Assembly (NCBI RefSeq): GCF_018100905.1
Contig: NZ_JAGJEG010000009.1
Location: 1-64,000, forward strand
Length of the DNA: 64,000 bases
Reading direction: 5' to 3'
Source of the DNA: Pseudoalteromonas sp. MMG010
GTDB taxonomy: Bacteria > Pseudomonadota > Gammaproteobacteria > Enterobacterales > Alteromonadaceae
A program made the position numbers and the translations under genes. Positions 1 through 7,496 of this stretch are shown here, in pieces; the stretch's first letter is position 1; every line of letters starts with the position of its first letter. The notes under the pieces were generated by a model that was not told the DNA's origin, made no database searches, and saw nothing but the letters and a program-made list of their open reading frames with translations.

Positions 1-1
1 A

Positions 2-59
2 ATAAAAGCCTAGTACTTAGTTTGCTAAACTACAAAATTTAGGGTGGGTGTCTGATTAA
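2..59. repeat. 58-bp interspersed repeat, copy 1
   Basis: This stretch matches 2043-2100 at 55 of 58 positions, and its 3' half (AAATTTAGGGTGGGTGTCT) matches a partial copy at 919-946. The three copies bracket the two genes at 133-834 and 1178-1780. The repeat codes for nothing visible and has no long inverted structure. It could be a dispersed intergenic repeat or the remains of a mobile-element end. Confidence 0.75.
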
Positions 60-132
60 CTTTTTAAAGTACATTGAACAATTAAGTTTTTGATTGCTAG
101 AATGCCAACCTATTTTTCTATCAAGAGATACA

Positions 133-834
133 ATGGCAAATTTCAATACTCATCTTAATACTGCCGTCATCGTCACCGGTTTAGGTTCGGCCACTTTATT
201 ATCTGCAGGTCATATTGATTTAAGCGGTGCACTTTGGTTATGGTTTTTAGGTTCTATTGGCGGCTTATTACCCGACATAGATTCAGATAACTCTACATCA
301 CTCGATGCTATTTTTAACTTATTTGCACTCAGCGCTGTATTACTGGTGCTGCATTACATAACAACCGAGCTATTTATTACAATTAGCTTTGTTGAATTAA
401 TAGTAGTGCCGTTATTAGTTTACGGATTTATAAAATACATTATTAGACCCATTTTTGAATGGATCACAGTGCACAGAGGTAGTTGCCACTCTTTACTATT
501 TTTACTGCTATGCGCATTATTAACAACGCAAGTAACATGGAAGCTTAATGACCAATCAACAGCTCAGGCAGCCACTTTTGCCTGGTTAGCGGGCGGGTTT
601 ATTTTATTTGGCGGGTTAATTCATTTATTACTGGATGAACTTTACAGTGTCGATTTAAATAATGTCACCATTAAGCGCTCTTTTGGCACGGCGCTAAAAA
701 TAGCCGACTTCGATAATAAATTAATTACGTTGGCATCAATAGTTGCCATTGCAGGTTTAATTTATATTGCGCCCCCTACCAAGCAAACAATCATTGCGTT
801 AAGTGACTGGTCTAATTTTAGGTTTTTATCTTAA
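133..834 (+). CDS. YdjM/DUF457-type membrane protein, putative metal-dependent hydrolase
   Basis: The product is a 233-aa integral membrane protein. It begins MANFNTHLNTA and carries, after the first two hydrophobic segments, the acidic GGLLPDIDSD motif typical of the YdjM/DUF457 family. A second polar motif, HRGSCHS, sits mid-protein, and HLLLDEL follows near residue 180. These conserved His and Asp residues are the basis for calling the family metal-dependent hydrolases, although the E. coli member YdjM is best known only as an SOS-regulated inner-membrane protein. The start at 133 is chosen because AAGAG lies 8 bases upstream; the frame is open further upstream to 94 but without a ribosome site. 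No LexA box was seen upstream. Function in the cell is not established. Confidence 0.75.
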   Translation: MANFNTHLNTAVIVTGLGSATLLSAGHIDLSGALWLWFLGSIGGLLPDIDSDNSTSLDAIFNLFALSAVLLVLHYITTELFITISFVELIVVPLLVYGFIKYIIRPIFEWITVHRGSCHSLLFLLLCALLTTQVTWKLNDQSTAQAATFAWLAGGFILFGGLIHLLLDELYSVDLNNVTIKRSFGTALKIADFDNKLITLASIVAIAGLIYIAPPTKQTIIALSDWSNFRFLS

Positions 835-1177
835 CAAAGTGAGTAATAAGCCATTTCACTACATGCTCAAAATTAATACCCGTTTAGAGGCATACATGGC
901 TTATGCAAAGCGGCTTTGAAAATTTAGAGTGGGTGTCTAGTTAATTTTCTAGTTAATTTGTAATTTTATGAGTTAATTTGGTGTAGTTAATTTATAGCTT
1001 GAGCCTGTTTGTTATTAATTAATTATTTTATAGGTTTAAGTGAAATAATTAACTCGCTTTACCTGTCTTATACCTACAACAATAAACGCTATTTAAATAC
1101 AAAAACTAAGCAGTTTGATACATTTAAATCCGCAACAACTGTTGAAAGCGTCAATTATAAAATCAAAAGAGGTCATA
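835..1177. other. Intergenic stretch with AGTTAATT iterations
   Basis: Holds a partial copy of the 58-bp repeat (919-946) and four copies of the octamer AGTTAATT beginning at 939, 951, 971 and 985. The same octamer occurs twice (2095 and 2106) beside the copy at 2043. An open frame at 1009-1194 overlaps the following gene's start in another phase and has no convincing ribosome site, so it is not called. No terminator or promoter was clear. Confidence 0.5.
919..992. repeat. Partial third copy of the 58-bp repeat plus AGTTAATT iterons
   Basis: Positions 919-946 repeat the 3' half of the element at 2-59 and 2043-2100. It continues into four direct copies of AGTTAATT with spacings of 12, 20 and 14 bases between starts. 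The iterated octamer could be protein-binding sites or simple sequence drift in AT-rich DNA. Confidence 0.55.
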
Positions 1178-1780
1178 ATGGAATTTACACATAAACGCAC
1201 CACCCTAATTACAGCATCATTATTGTTGCTATTAGCAATATCACAAGGTATTTATTCAGCTCTTTACAGTGCTGAAATTAGCTTTTCAAGGCAGGTTTCT
1301 TGGGGGCTAGAAGCACTAATATTTACTTTACTTGTTGCCTTTGCAGGCACCGCTATGGTGCAAGCAAAAAACGCTCAACTAGGTTGGTCGGCTATCGCGT
1401 TTAGCGCAGTCCTTAATATAGTGCAGGTAAGTATTGGTCTTACTTTATTTTCAACATTTGGAAAAGTTGCAGGCACAGTAGAAGGCGCACAACCTTTAAT
1501 TGGTGGTGTGGTTTCGTTGTCATTCATGATTTACTACGCAGCTAAATTATTATTAGGATTAGCAGCCGTTGTTTTTGGCCTGTCTTTTATCGCTAAAGGC
1601 GGCAAAGCAATTGGCGGACTTACTGCTCTAGCAGGCGGAGTTGCAGTGTTAGCCACTGGTATTTTAATTACCTTTGGACGTGATGGATTTCTTCCATCAG
1701 GAGTTGCTGGCGCTTCAGGCATGATTGCAACGTTACTTTTAGCAATCTGCTTATTTAGTATTAACCGTAAAGCAGACTAA
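1178..1780 (+). CDS. Six-segment membrane protein of unknown function
   Basis: Product of 200 aa, mostly hydrophobic. About six transmembrane segments are visible (near residues 10-30, 42-62, 70-92, 108-142, 150-168 and 176-194), rich in Ala, Gly and Leu, with a short basic N-terminus MEFTHKR. No family was recognised and no catalytic motif is visible. The start at 1178 is chosen because AAAGAGGT precedes it by the usual distance; the frame is open upstream to 1115 without such a site. It stands alone between two repeat-bearing intergenic regions and is followed by a hairpin at 1822-1862. Confidence 0.7.
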   Translation: MEFTHKRTTLITASLLLLLAISQGIYSALYSAEISFSRQVSWGLEALIFTLLVAFAGTAMVQAKNAQLGWSAIAFSAVLNIVQVSIGLTLFSTFGKVAGTVEGAQPLIGGVVSLSFMIYYAAKLLLGLAAVVFGLSFIAKGGKAIGGLTALAGGVAVLATGILITFGRDGFLPSGVAGASGMIATLLLAICLFSINRKAD

Positions 1781-1821
1781 TGCTTAATACCTTATTAGTA
1801 AGGTAATAAAACTAAAAATAT

Positions 1822-1862
1822 AAACATCGGCGTGCAATACAAATGCTTATTCGCCGATGTTT
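1822..1862 (+). terminator. Possible terminator hairpin after the 1178-1780 gene
   Basis: An 11-bp perfect stem (1822-1832 with 1852-1862, AAACATCGGCG and its complement) encloses a 19-base loop and ends in TTT. The loop is long and the T-run short, so termination is only likely. A smaller 7-bp stem with a 4-base loop lies at 1788-1805. Confidence 0.45.
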
Positions 1863-2169
1863 TACGTTTAAAATTATAGAATTTAATGTGCCAACAACCT
1901 TAATTTTCTCAAAGCGGATATGAGGCGCTGCGCTTTTAGGATTTTTTCAAGTTAGAGGTTACATCAAAAATTTTTAACCAATTACTTCTGCTGATGTATG
2001 AACTCAAGATGTGACCCGCTTTACCGACCCCACTTACCTCTGATAAAAGCCTACTACTTAGTTTGCTAAACTACAAAATTTAGGGTGGGTGTCTAGTTAA
2101 TTCCTAGTTAATTCTCTGTAGTACAACTAAAAATGAAACTATAAATTTAATCACAATTCTTCCTTGAGC
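1863..2169. other. Non-coding tail beyond the last integron cassette
   Basis: No coding frame was found here. The stretch ends with the second copy of the 58-bp repeat and two AGTTAATT octamers, and abuts the outermost attC at 2170. It marks the distal end of the cassette array. Confidence 0.5.
2043..2100. repeat. 58-bp interspersed repeat, copy 2
   Basis: 55 of 58 positions are identical to 2-59. It lies 70 bp outside the terminal attC, so the repeat marks the distal edge of the integron. Confidence 0.75.
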
Positions 2170-2226
2170 ATATAACGCTTGCAGCAGCGGAGAGCGAAGC
2201 GAATCCACTGACTGCGCTTGTTAGTG
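2170..2226 (-). repeat. attC site of cassette 9 (distal end of array)
   Basis: On the - strand the site runs from CACTAAC (R'') to GTTATAT (R'), 57 bp, with a short internal hairpin. It is the shortest attC in the array. The stop codon of the alpha/beta hydrolase gene (2221-2223) is part of the R'' box. Confidence 0.75.
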
Positions 2227-3027
2227 TTTAATTTTGTCCAATAGTTCTATTATCTCTCGAACAACCATATCTGGTTCGTCGTTCTGTGGGAAATGGTAAC
2301 TCTTGTTTGTTAATACAGTCTTTCCTTTTGGAAACTCGTTTGCCCATTCAGTATGCAACTCTCCCCACATTTCCCGAGCTTCATCTGTGAAAAAGAGTAA
2401 TAGAGGGTTTTCATATTTTTTTATTGATGCAATGACTGTTACAGGGATATTCGGTATCTCAGGATAATCGGGAAGTGGTTGTTTAGACCAAAAATCTAGG
2501 TATTGGTTAGACATTCCGTTTGTCATGTCGTCCAGTTTCACTTGAGCAATTTCTTTTTCTGCTTTAGCAAGATCAATTCTTCTCATAATATCAACATCAT
2601 GTTCCGATGCAGGCTCAATTAGCATTAACCCAGAAACCCATTCAGGATAGGTCGCAGCAAAGCGTCTAGCGATGTAAGCGCCATATGAATGGGCCACATA
2701 AACCACTGGAGTTTTAATGTTTAAAGCCTCAAGAACTAAACGAGCCTCTTCAGCATACTCTTCAGAGCTATAGTTTTTCATAATTTGCTCTGAGCCACCG
2801 TTTCCAATTCGTGAGTAACGAATAACACGAGTCTTCTTGGTAAGACTTTCAAAAATAGGGTTCCAATCAGATAAACCTGCTGAACCTCCAGCTTCCAAGA
2901 ATACAGTATGTTTGCCATTACCTGTCATCTCGTATTCGACATCATAGCCATTTACCGTAACGTAACTAGACTTGGCAAAAACAACCACTGGAACAAAAAG
3001 ACTAAAAAGCAACCACGCAGATTTCAT
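2221..3027 (-). CDS. Cassette 9: exported alpha/beta hydrolase
   Basis: A 268-aa protein with a typical Sec signal peptide (MKSAWLLFSLFVPVVVFAKS; cleavage probably after FA). An alpha/beta-hydrolase fold follows. The nucleophile elbow is AHSYG near residue 115, preceded by the oxyanion-region segment EAGGSAGLSDW near 46-56. The catalytic acid is likely in the FTDEAREM region near 217-224, and the base is likely the His of KSYHFPQ near residue 246. Such proteins are periplasmic esterases or lipases of unknown substrate; nothing in the sequence fixes the substrate. AAGGAG lies upstream of the ATG. As an integron cassette it has its own attC and presumably came by horizontal transfer. Confidence 0.85.
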   Translation of the reverse strand: MKSAWLLFSLFVPVVVFAKSSYVTVNGYDVEYEMTGNGKHTVFLEAGGSAGLSDWNPIFESLTKKTRVIRYSRIGNGGSEQIMKNYSSEEYAEEARLVLEALNIKTPVVYVAHSYGAYIARRFAATYPEWVSGLMLIEPASEHDVDIMRRIDLAKAEKEIAQVKLDDMTNGMSNQYLDFWSKQPLPDYPEIPNIPVTVIASIKKYENPLLLFFTDEAREMWGELHTEWANEFPKGKTVLTNKSYHFPQNDEPDMVVREIIELLDKIKH

Positions 3028-3041
3028 TTATTCTCCTTAAA

Positions 3042-3117
3042 AACTAACGCCGCATTAAGCGGCTGATAATAGTTTGCTTAAATGTGTAGCAAAGCTGAAC
3101 CGAGCAAACTGTTATCA
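3042..3117 (-). repeat. Truncated attC of cassette 8
   Basis: The R' side is normal (GTTAGTT preceded by GCCGCATTAAGCGGC-like outer arm), and the inner arms with the AGTTTGCTCGG motif match the other sites. On the R'' side the outer arm and L'' box that should follow CTGATAACAG are missing; the sequence passes straight into the upstream open frame. The folded site would therefore lack half of its R/L stem. Confidence 0.7.
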
Positions 3118-3405
3118 GTGATCTTCACCGAACTTCTTTTTGGTATTTTCAAAAATGATAAAACCTATCACTGTGCCTATTGGGAATAGAGGCATCATTA
3201 GAATACCTGTAATCCGAGAAACTACTCGGGCTAATTCTGACTTGATTTTACAACCATAAGCAATTGAAAAGTGTAGTAGAGGAAAAAACAAAGTTACGAT
3301 CGGTAAATAGAATTTACCAGCCTCAGTTAAGCTATCCGATGCTCAAAATGTTGGAATGCCAAATAAGATGAAACTAAGAAGTCCCAAAAATATATGCATT
3401 TTCAT
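3115..3405 (-). pseudogene. Cassette 8: small membrane protein gene interrupted by an in-frame stop
   Basis: Reading from ATG at 3405 gives 20 residues beginning MKMHIFLGLLSFILFG and ending GIPTF, then TGA at 3343-3345. The same frame then stays open for another 75 residues to a TGA at 3115-3117. The downstream part has two more hydrophobic segments (FYLPIVTLFFPLLHFSIAYG and GILMMPLFPIGTVIGFIIF) and a basic tail. The intact product would be a roughly 96-aa protein with three membrane segments. One base change explains the break. The family was not recognised. The gene's 3' end coincides with the damaged attC, so this cassette seems to be decaying at both levels. Confidence 0.7.
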
Positions 3406-3441
3406 CAAGGCTTTGAAATTTGCCACCTACTTTCCTTGTAT

Positions 3442-3540
3442 ACCTAACGCCCCTAATAAACGGCGCAAACTTGCTGGCTATAATGGCGAAGAATGAGCCC
3501 AAGCCAGCGAGTTTGCGTCCGGTTGATTGGATTGTTATGC
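3442..3540 (-). repeat. attC site of cassette 7
   Basis: 99 bp. On the - strand it runs from GCATAAC (R'') to GTTAGGT (R'), with nearly complementary outer arms and inner arms. It lies just after the stop codon of the 3535-4200 gene and overlaps it. Confidence 0.8.
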
Positions 3541-4200
3541 GCCAACTTCGACATAGTGCAGGTGTCCAATCATTTTTGACTTAAGCCTTGGGTTATCTTT
3601 TAGTGCTCTTTCCATTTGTGTTTGGCTGAATAGGTTACTACTAAATACTTTTTTATAACCGCCCTGCTCAAACTCTTGGATCCATTGCTCACCTTCTTGA
3701 GAGATATGAATTGAAAAGCCACCGAAAAAGCCTTTTGTAATCTTGTGTTCTGTAACGGTGAACTTATTTGGGTCAATATCAATTTGATAACCACTGCTTA
3801 CAGGAAAACATGTATTAAAAAGGGTTGCAATATTGACTAAAGAATCTTCGAAAATTTGCGAATTAAACCATATTATAAGTTCGCTAAATGAACCAGATTC
3901 ATTGCTATCAGAAAAGCTAGCCTCAAATCCCAATCTCAATTCTGTATCTCCAGAAAGAGCGTAGTACTTTTCATGGCCTTTTGAATTAAGTTTATTCCTA
4001 AAAGCTTTGATGCCTACACTTTGACCTTTTGAAATACCGTATGGACCATGTATCACAAATTCTTTTGGAAGCTCGCCAAACTGATTTTTAAAATACTCTA
4101 AAACTAAATCAACTAAATTACTGCGATCGATCTCATACTGATCTTCAGCTATTGAATAGAGTTTTAGAGCCGTCAGATTGAACTTTAGTCTAGAAAACAT
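3535..4200 (-). CDS. Cassette 7: hypothetical soluble protein
   Basis: A 221-aa product beginning MFSRLKFNLTALKLYSIAED, with no signal peptide or membrane segment and no motif recognised. It is acidic and mixed alpha/beta in appearance, with a Gly-rich stretch GFFGGFSIHI near residue 165. The frame extends 12 codons further upstream to a TTG, but that region is the attC of cassette 6, so the ATG at 4200, inside the cassette body, is preferred. The ribosome site is weak (GGA about 12 bases upstream). Nothing in the context beyond cassette membership suggests a role. Confidence 0.7.
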   Translation of the reverse strand: MFSRLKFNLTALKLYSIAEDQYEIDRSNLVDLVLEYFKNQFGELPKEFVIHGPYGISKGQSVGIKAFRNKLNSKGHEKYYALSGDTELRLGFEASFSDSNESGSFSELIIWFNSQIFEDSLVNIATLFNTCFPVSSGYQIDIDPNKFTVTEHKITKGFFGGFSIHISQEGEQWIQEFEQGGYKKVFSSNLFSQTQMERALKDNPRLKSKMIGHLHYVEVGA

Positions 4201-4218
4201 CTTCAAATTCCATTTGGC

Positions 4219-4296
4219 GTATAACGCCCGGCACAACGGACAATTTGTAGCGACGAAGGAGCGAAGAATTGTTCCGACTGCTGCCGCTTGTTAGGC
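4219..4296 (-). repeat. attC site of cassette 6
   Basis: 78 bp. On the - strand it runs from GCCTAAC (R'') to GTTATAC (R'). The outer arms and a central GAAGGAGCGAAG-type spacer resemble the other sites in the array. Confidence 0.85.
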
Positions 4297-4317
4297 ATTG
4301 ATAAAAATTTCATACCA

Positions 4318-4875
4318 CTAAATAGAAGAGACTAGCCATTGCTTTAGAGATGATTCTGCTTCACTGCACTCAGAAAGTTTCAATGGGCGTTTAACCCAAG
4401 GTCCTGCCTTTTGAGTCTCTGAATCTACGACCACACAAAATTTTTGATCTTTGTCGAGTCTGATTGTTTTATCTGTCTTGTTGTAAACAAATTTTTGATG
4501 AGGGTGATCACTACAATCAAGTAAAGCAAATTCCGACTTTCCTGTTGCGATTAGAACTTGCATGCACTGACCTTCAAAGGCATAAGAACTAATTTTTTTT
4601 GTTTCTGCGTTGTATTCAAAACGAACATCATGGCCAGGGTCATTTCTAGGAGTGCCTTTATCCGTTTTTGGCTTACAGGAATGAGTTTGCATTAACTCTG
4701 ATTGACCCGGGCCATAAGTATCAAGACAAAAACCATACCCATTAGGCTCATCCAGATTTTCATTAAGCGCTATATAGGGAGCCTCTGTCGGTACATTTGG
4801 CTCCGCTGCTGACACAAGGCCAACAAAAAGCGTCAATATAGACAAAACTGAAATTTTGAAAGTTGAATAGATCAT
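4318..4875 (-). CDS. Cassette 6: secreted ricin-type beta-trefoil-like protein
   Basis: A 185-aa protein with an N-terminal signal peptide (MIYSTFKISVLSILTLFVGL, cleavage probably after SAA). The mature part has three similar stretches of the type GFCLDTYG, GQCMQVL and KFCVVVD, each followed by a Q/K-x-F or QW element (HPHQKFVY, LKQWLV). This is the spacing of a ricin-B/QxW lectin fold, with paired cysteines. It probably binds carbohydrate or another surface ligand outside the inner membrane. No catalytic domain is present. AAAGGA lies 6 bases upstream of the ATG. The lectin reading is by motif only; a divergent fold is possible. Confidence 0.7.
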   Translation of the reverse strand: MIYSTFKISVLSILTLFVGLVSAAEPNVPTEAPYIALNENLDEPNGYGFCLDTYGPGQSELMQTHSCKPKTDKGTPRNDPGHDVRFEYNAETKKISSYAFEGQCMQVLIATGKSEFALLDCSDHPHQKFVYNKTDKTIRLDKDQKFCVVVDSETQKAGPWVKRPLKLSECSEAESSLKQWLVSSI

Positions 4876-4914
4876 ATATTTTCCTTTAAATAGTAAATGT
4901 GATGGTTTAAATAT

Positions 4915-5019
4915 GCCTAACGTCGCGTTAACCGGCGTAGTAATTATGGCGGCTGTTTTGCGTGTTTTTGCAAAACAGGTGACAGCTTTACGGAGTCCGT
5001 GTTGAACGCCTTGTTACAC
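4915..5019 (-). repeat. attC site of cassette 5
   Basis: 105 bp. On the - strand it runs from GTGTAAC (R'') to GTTAGGC (R'). The inner arms contain TTTTGC repeats (gcgtgtttttgcaaaac on the + strand), giving a longer inner stem than the neighbours. Confidence 0.8.
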
Positions 5020-5022
5020 GAG

Positions 5023-5496
5023 CTACATAGTGGGCCAAAATATTTCCTCACATTCCTCACCGCTCTCATTTTCCCATGTTAGCTTAGCTTGATACTTTCT
5101 GGGGCTTCCCATATGTATTGCTGCTAAAAGCTTAACTCTTGAATTTGGTTTTATCTCTTGATGAGGAAATTTATCTTGTAAGTCGTGGGACGACAATGGG
5201 CTATCTTCGCAATCGATTAGTTCAAAATTGACATTGTAGGCACTACCTTGACCTGTATTGGAAATATAAAAGCTATAATGCTTACCTAGCTTCGTGAGAT
5301 TTACATTAAATTTTGGTTTTGTTTTATTCGATTTTTCTTCTGCGATGCTTTCAATTTGAAGCCTAGATAGTTCAGCCGTAACCCTTTCTAGCTCTAGTTG
5401 CTCTTTAGCTAACTTCCTTGTGCGCATTAACGACACTGTTGAAATTACCGCTGCCAAAGCAGAAATAAGTAAGCTCAAAATTTCAAACTTACTCAT
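5023..5496 (-). CDS. Cassette 5, second gene: single-span membrane protein
   Basis: A 157-aa protein with one N-terminal membrane segment (EILSLLISALAAVISTVSLM), then a Lys/Glu-rich probable coiled coil (residues about 25-58). A beta-rich C-terminal domain follows (FNVNLTKLGKHYSFYISNTG through AKLTWENESGEECEEIFW), similar in appearance to small Ig-like domains of unknown function. Its ATG overlaps the stop codon of the zinc-ribbon gene by 4 bases (ATGA), so the two are translationally coupled and travel together on one cassette. No family was recognised. Confidence 0.75.
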   Translation of the reverse strand: MSKFEILSLLISALAAVISTVSLMRTRKLAKEQLELERVTAELSRLQIESIAEEKSNKTKPKFNVNLTKLGKHYSFYISNTGQGSAYNVNFELIDCEDSPLSSHDLQDKFPHQEIKPNSRVKLLAAIHMGSPRKYQAKLTWENESGEECEEIFWPTM

Positions 5497-5729
5497 TTAA
5501 AGCTACCCTTAAATGCTTTTTTAAGCATTTTTTCAATTTCAGCCTTTGCTTCAGGAATGACAACTTCTTTAGCTTGCTCAATGCCTACTTCTTTCAGGTC
5601 TGCCAACATAATCTCAAAATTACAGCTATTACACTTCACAAAGTCGTCATCCTTTGGATTGTCTGGCTGCTCAAATTCAGTATGCCCACATTGAGGACAC
5701 TGAATTGATATATGGTCAGTTTTAATCAC
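5493..5729 (-). CDS. Cassette 5, first gene: small zinc-ribbon protein
   Basis: A 78-aa protein with a CPQCG...CNSC pair (about residues 11-14 and 33-36) that would hold one zinc ion. A Glu/Lys/Ala-rich helix follows (EQAKEVVIPEAKAEIEKMLKKAF). The start is GTG with an ideal ribosome site (AAGGAGATAAC before it). It overlaps the downstream membrane protein gene by 4 bases. The helix and coupling suggest that it partners with that protein, but no function is known. Finding two ORFs in one cassette is less usual than one. Confidence 0.75.
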   Translation of the reverse strand: MIKTDHISIQCPQCGHTEFEQPDNPKDDDFVKCNSCNFEIMLADLKEVGIEQAKEVVIPEAKAEIEKMLKKAFKGSFK

Positions 5730-5744
5730 GTTATCTCCTTGTAT

Positions 5745-5834
5745 GTGTAACGCCTTGCTAAGCGGAAAATAATGGTTGGCTATAATCGCGAAGCGATGGC
5801 CAACTGTTATTTTCCGCTTAGCAACTTGTTATGA
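5745..5834 (-). repeat. attC site of cassette 4
   Basis: 90 bp. On the - strand it runs from TCATAAC (R'') to GTTACAC (R'). The outer arms (TTGCTAAGCGGAAAATAA and its complement) pair almost perfectly. Confidence 0.85.
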
Positions 5835-5838
5835 GGCT

Positions 5839-6855
5839 TTATAATAATTTATCTACAACTAAATCAATGGCTTCTAAAGATTGATCTCTATACTCTGGTT
5901 TAACTTGAACACGCTGACCACTAATTGTCAGCTTTCCTGTTGGCATAGTGGAAAATGCACAACCTCTTGCAAACGAAACTACGCCAGTAGTTCCGAAATC
6001 ACGAACACCAACAGTTCCATCATCGGCATTATTAAAAGTAAAGTATTGTGGGTACTGCGCTAATAACCCCCTAACATCATTATCTATGCCAGTCAGTACA
6101 GCATGGTAAGCAGAAGCAGCCCCCATATACTGTGTTAACCTATTTTTCATAATAAGATGAATTTTAGGTAAATCACGACCTGCATCATTCAGTTTTTTAG
6201 CAAATGTATATTTTGAATACACCTCTGATGGCAATTTCAAACCATAAATTAAAGAAAATGCATTTTGAATTGCTCTTCTTGATGAGTCATCAGCCATAAC
6301 AGGTAAAGCAACACGGTCAGATGCAGCTAATGCAATTTGTGTATACATAGAAAAACTAGGGTTAGTATCAATAAATACATAGTCGTAATCAACCTGTGAT
6401 AGAAAGTTTTGCAACCAATCAATAACACCTAACCATGCATTAACGCCAGGAAGGTCAGCATTAGCAAGAGTATTCATAGCAATTGCTTGAAGTTCCAATA
6501 GAGGATCACCACAAACAAGATCTATATTTTTAGGTATTTCTGAATTATAAGTTGAAGGCTTAGTAATAAAGTCCCTTGCGTTAAAAACAGGAGGAGTAAA
6601 AGGAGAAGGTAAACGAAGATCGAAATATCCACCTATACTACATCTTGGTATTTTTGCTTGACATAACAATAAGTTATCACTGCCACCAGACTCTTGCCCA
6701 CCTAAAAAGATCTCTGAAAGATTCGCTTGTGGGCACATATCAATTACCAAGACACGTTTTTCAGGGTGAACCTCCGCAAAACGATTTAAAGCCTGAAAAG
6801 ATAAGCTAGTCTTACCTGTGCCACCTTTGTTATTCCAAATAGAATAAATAATCAT
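5839..6855 (-). CDS. Cassette 4: ParA/MinD-type ATPase
   Basis: A 338-aa cytoplasmic protein. The N-terminus carries the deviant Walker A motif NNKGGTGKTS (residues about 8-17) with the signature Lys that marks the ParA/MinD/SIMIBI class. Walker A' VLVIDMCPQANLSE is near 35-48, and Walker B DYVFIDTNPSF is near 155. The C-terminal third is not a recognisable ParB-contact or membrane-targeting region. Typical ParA proteins are 210-400 aa and act with a DNA-bound partner; no parB is encoded nearby, so partition is not implied. GAGGAA lies 7 bases upstream of the ATG. The 137-bp leader between the cassette boundary and the start holds a possible promoter at 6884-6912, unusual for a cassette gene. 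Confidence 0.85.
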   Translation of the reverse strand: MIIYSIWNNKGGTGKTSLSFQALNRFAEVHPEKRVLVIDMCPQANLSEIFLGGQESGGSDNLLLCQAKIPRCSIGGYFDLRLPSPFTPPVFNARDFITKPSTYNSEIPKNIDLVCGDPLLELQAIAMNTLANADLPGVNAWLGVIDWLQNFLSQVDYDYVFIDTNPSFSMYTQIALAASDRVALPVMADDSSRRAIQNAFSLIYGLKLPSEVYSKYTFAKKLNDAGRDLPKIHLIMKNRLTQYMGAASAYHAVLTGIDNDVRGLLAQYPQYFTFNNADDGTVGVRDFGTTGVVSFARGCAFSTMPTGKLTISGQRVQVKPEYRDQSLEAIDLVVDKLL

Positions 6856-6883
6856 AAGTATTTCCTCAAATATTAAAAAACCA

Positions 6884-6912
6884 ACTATACGCGTCCATAA
6901 ATGACTCGTAAA
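6884..6912 (-). promoter_or_regulatory. Possible cassette-borne promoter of the ParA-like gene
   Basis: On the - strand TTTACG and TATAGT are separated by exactly 17 bases (-35 at 6907-6912, -10 at 6884-6889). Transcription would start roughly 20 bases before the ATG. It matches the sigma70 consensus at 4 of 6 and 5 of 6 positions. Confidence 0.45.
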
Positions 6913-6992
6913 GGTCTTTTTTAGACGTGAGAATGTCGATTTAGGACTTTTGGCTTGAATGGCAAGCTTAACTCTAATTTAGAACACCAGCC

Positions 6993-7088
6993 TCATAACG
7001 CTTTGCTAAGCGGCTAAAAATGGCTGGCTACAATAGCGAGGAACGAGCACAGCCAGCTGTTTGTGTCCGTTTAAGCAACTTGTTATAT
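6993..7088 (-). repeat. attC site of cassette 3
   Basis: 96 bp. On the - strand it runs from ATATAAC (R'') to GTTATGA (R'). The inner arm AGCCAGC/GCTGGCT is shared with the attC at 3442-3540. The stop codon of the preceding gene (7083-7085) lies in R''. Confidence 0.8.
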
Positions 7089-7481
7089 ATTCAATATCTC
7101 AATCACTGGAGGATTATCACTAACTACATTCATACAACCATTTGAAGTGGCTATGAAGTACTCTTTATTTCGGCAAGCGTCGGTAAAAACCATAACACCT
7201 TTATGTCTAGGCTCGCCATTCGACCAGCCACCGTTTAATATTCGATAAACATGGTAGCGTGAAGAAAATAATCTTGTTTCCCAGTAATATGAAAGATCAG
7301 CTTCATCAAGATATCTATAAGCCATAGACAACTCAAAACTAAGCTTAAGCCTCATATCCTTGCCTAATTCATTTTTTGATTCAATGATTATAAAAAGTCC
7401 ATTAGCTGAATCGTTTATTGATTCGATATCGCTTTCAAATCTCTCATCAAAATATAGAGGACCTAACTCTTCGACTTCCAC
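7083..7481 (-). CDS. Cassette 3: hypothetical protein
   Basis: A 132-aa soluble protein of unknown function, rich in aromatic residues (YYWETRLFSSRYHVYRILNG near the middle, then GGWSNGEPRHKGVMVFTD). No signal peptide, membrane span or known motif is visible. The frame is open 10 codons upstream to an ATG at 7511, but that ATG sits inside the R'/outer-arm of the neighbouring attC. The GTG at 7481, preceded by AGGAAAG at the right distance, is the better start. Confidence 0.65.
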   Translation of the reverse strand: MEVEELGPLYFDERFESDIESINDSANGLFIIIESKNELGKDMRLKLSFELSMAYRYLDEADLSYYWETRLFSSRYHVYRILNGGWSNGEPRHKGVMVFTDACRNKEYFIATSNGCMNVVSDNPPVIEILNI

Positions 7482-7496
7482 AAAACTTTCCTGAAT

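Noticed and set aside
1009-1194. 61-aa open frame upstream of the 1178 gene
   Set aside because: Overlaps the start of the better-supported membrane-protein gene, has no ribosome site and low-complexity composition.
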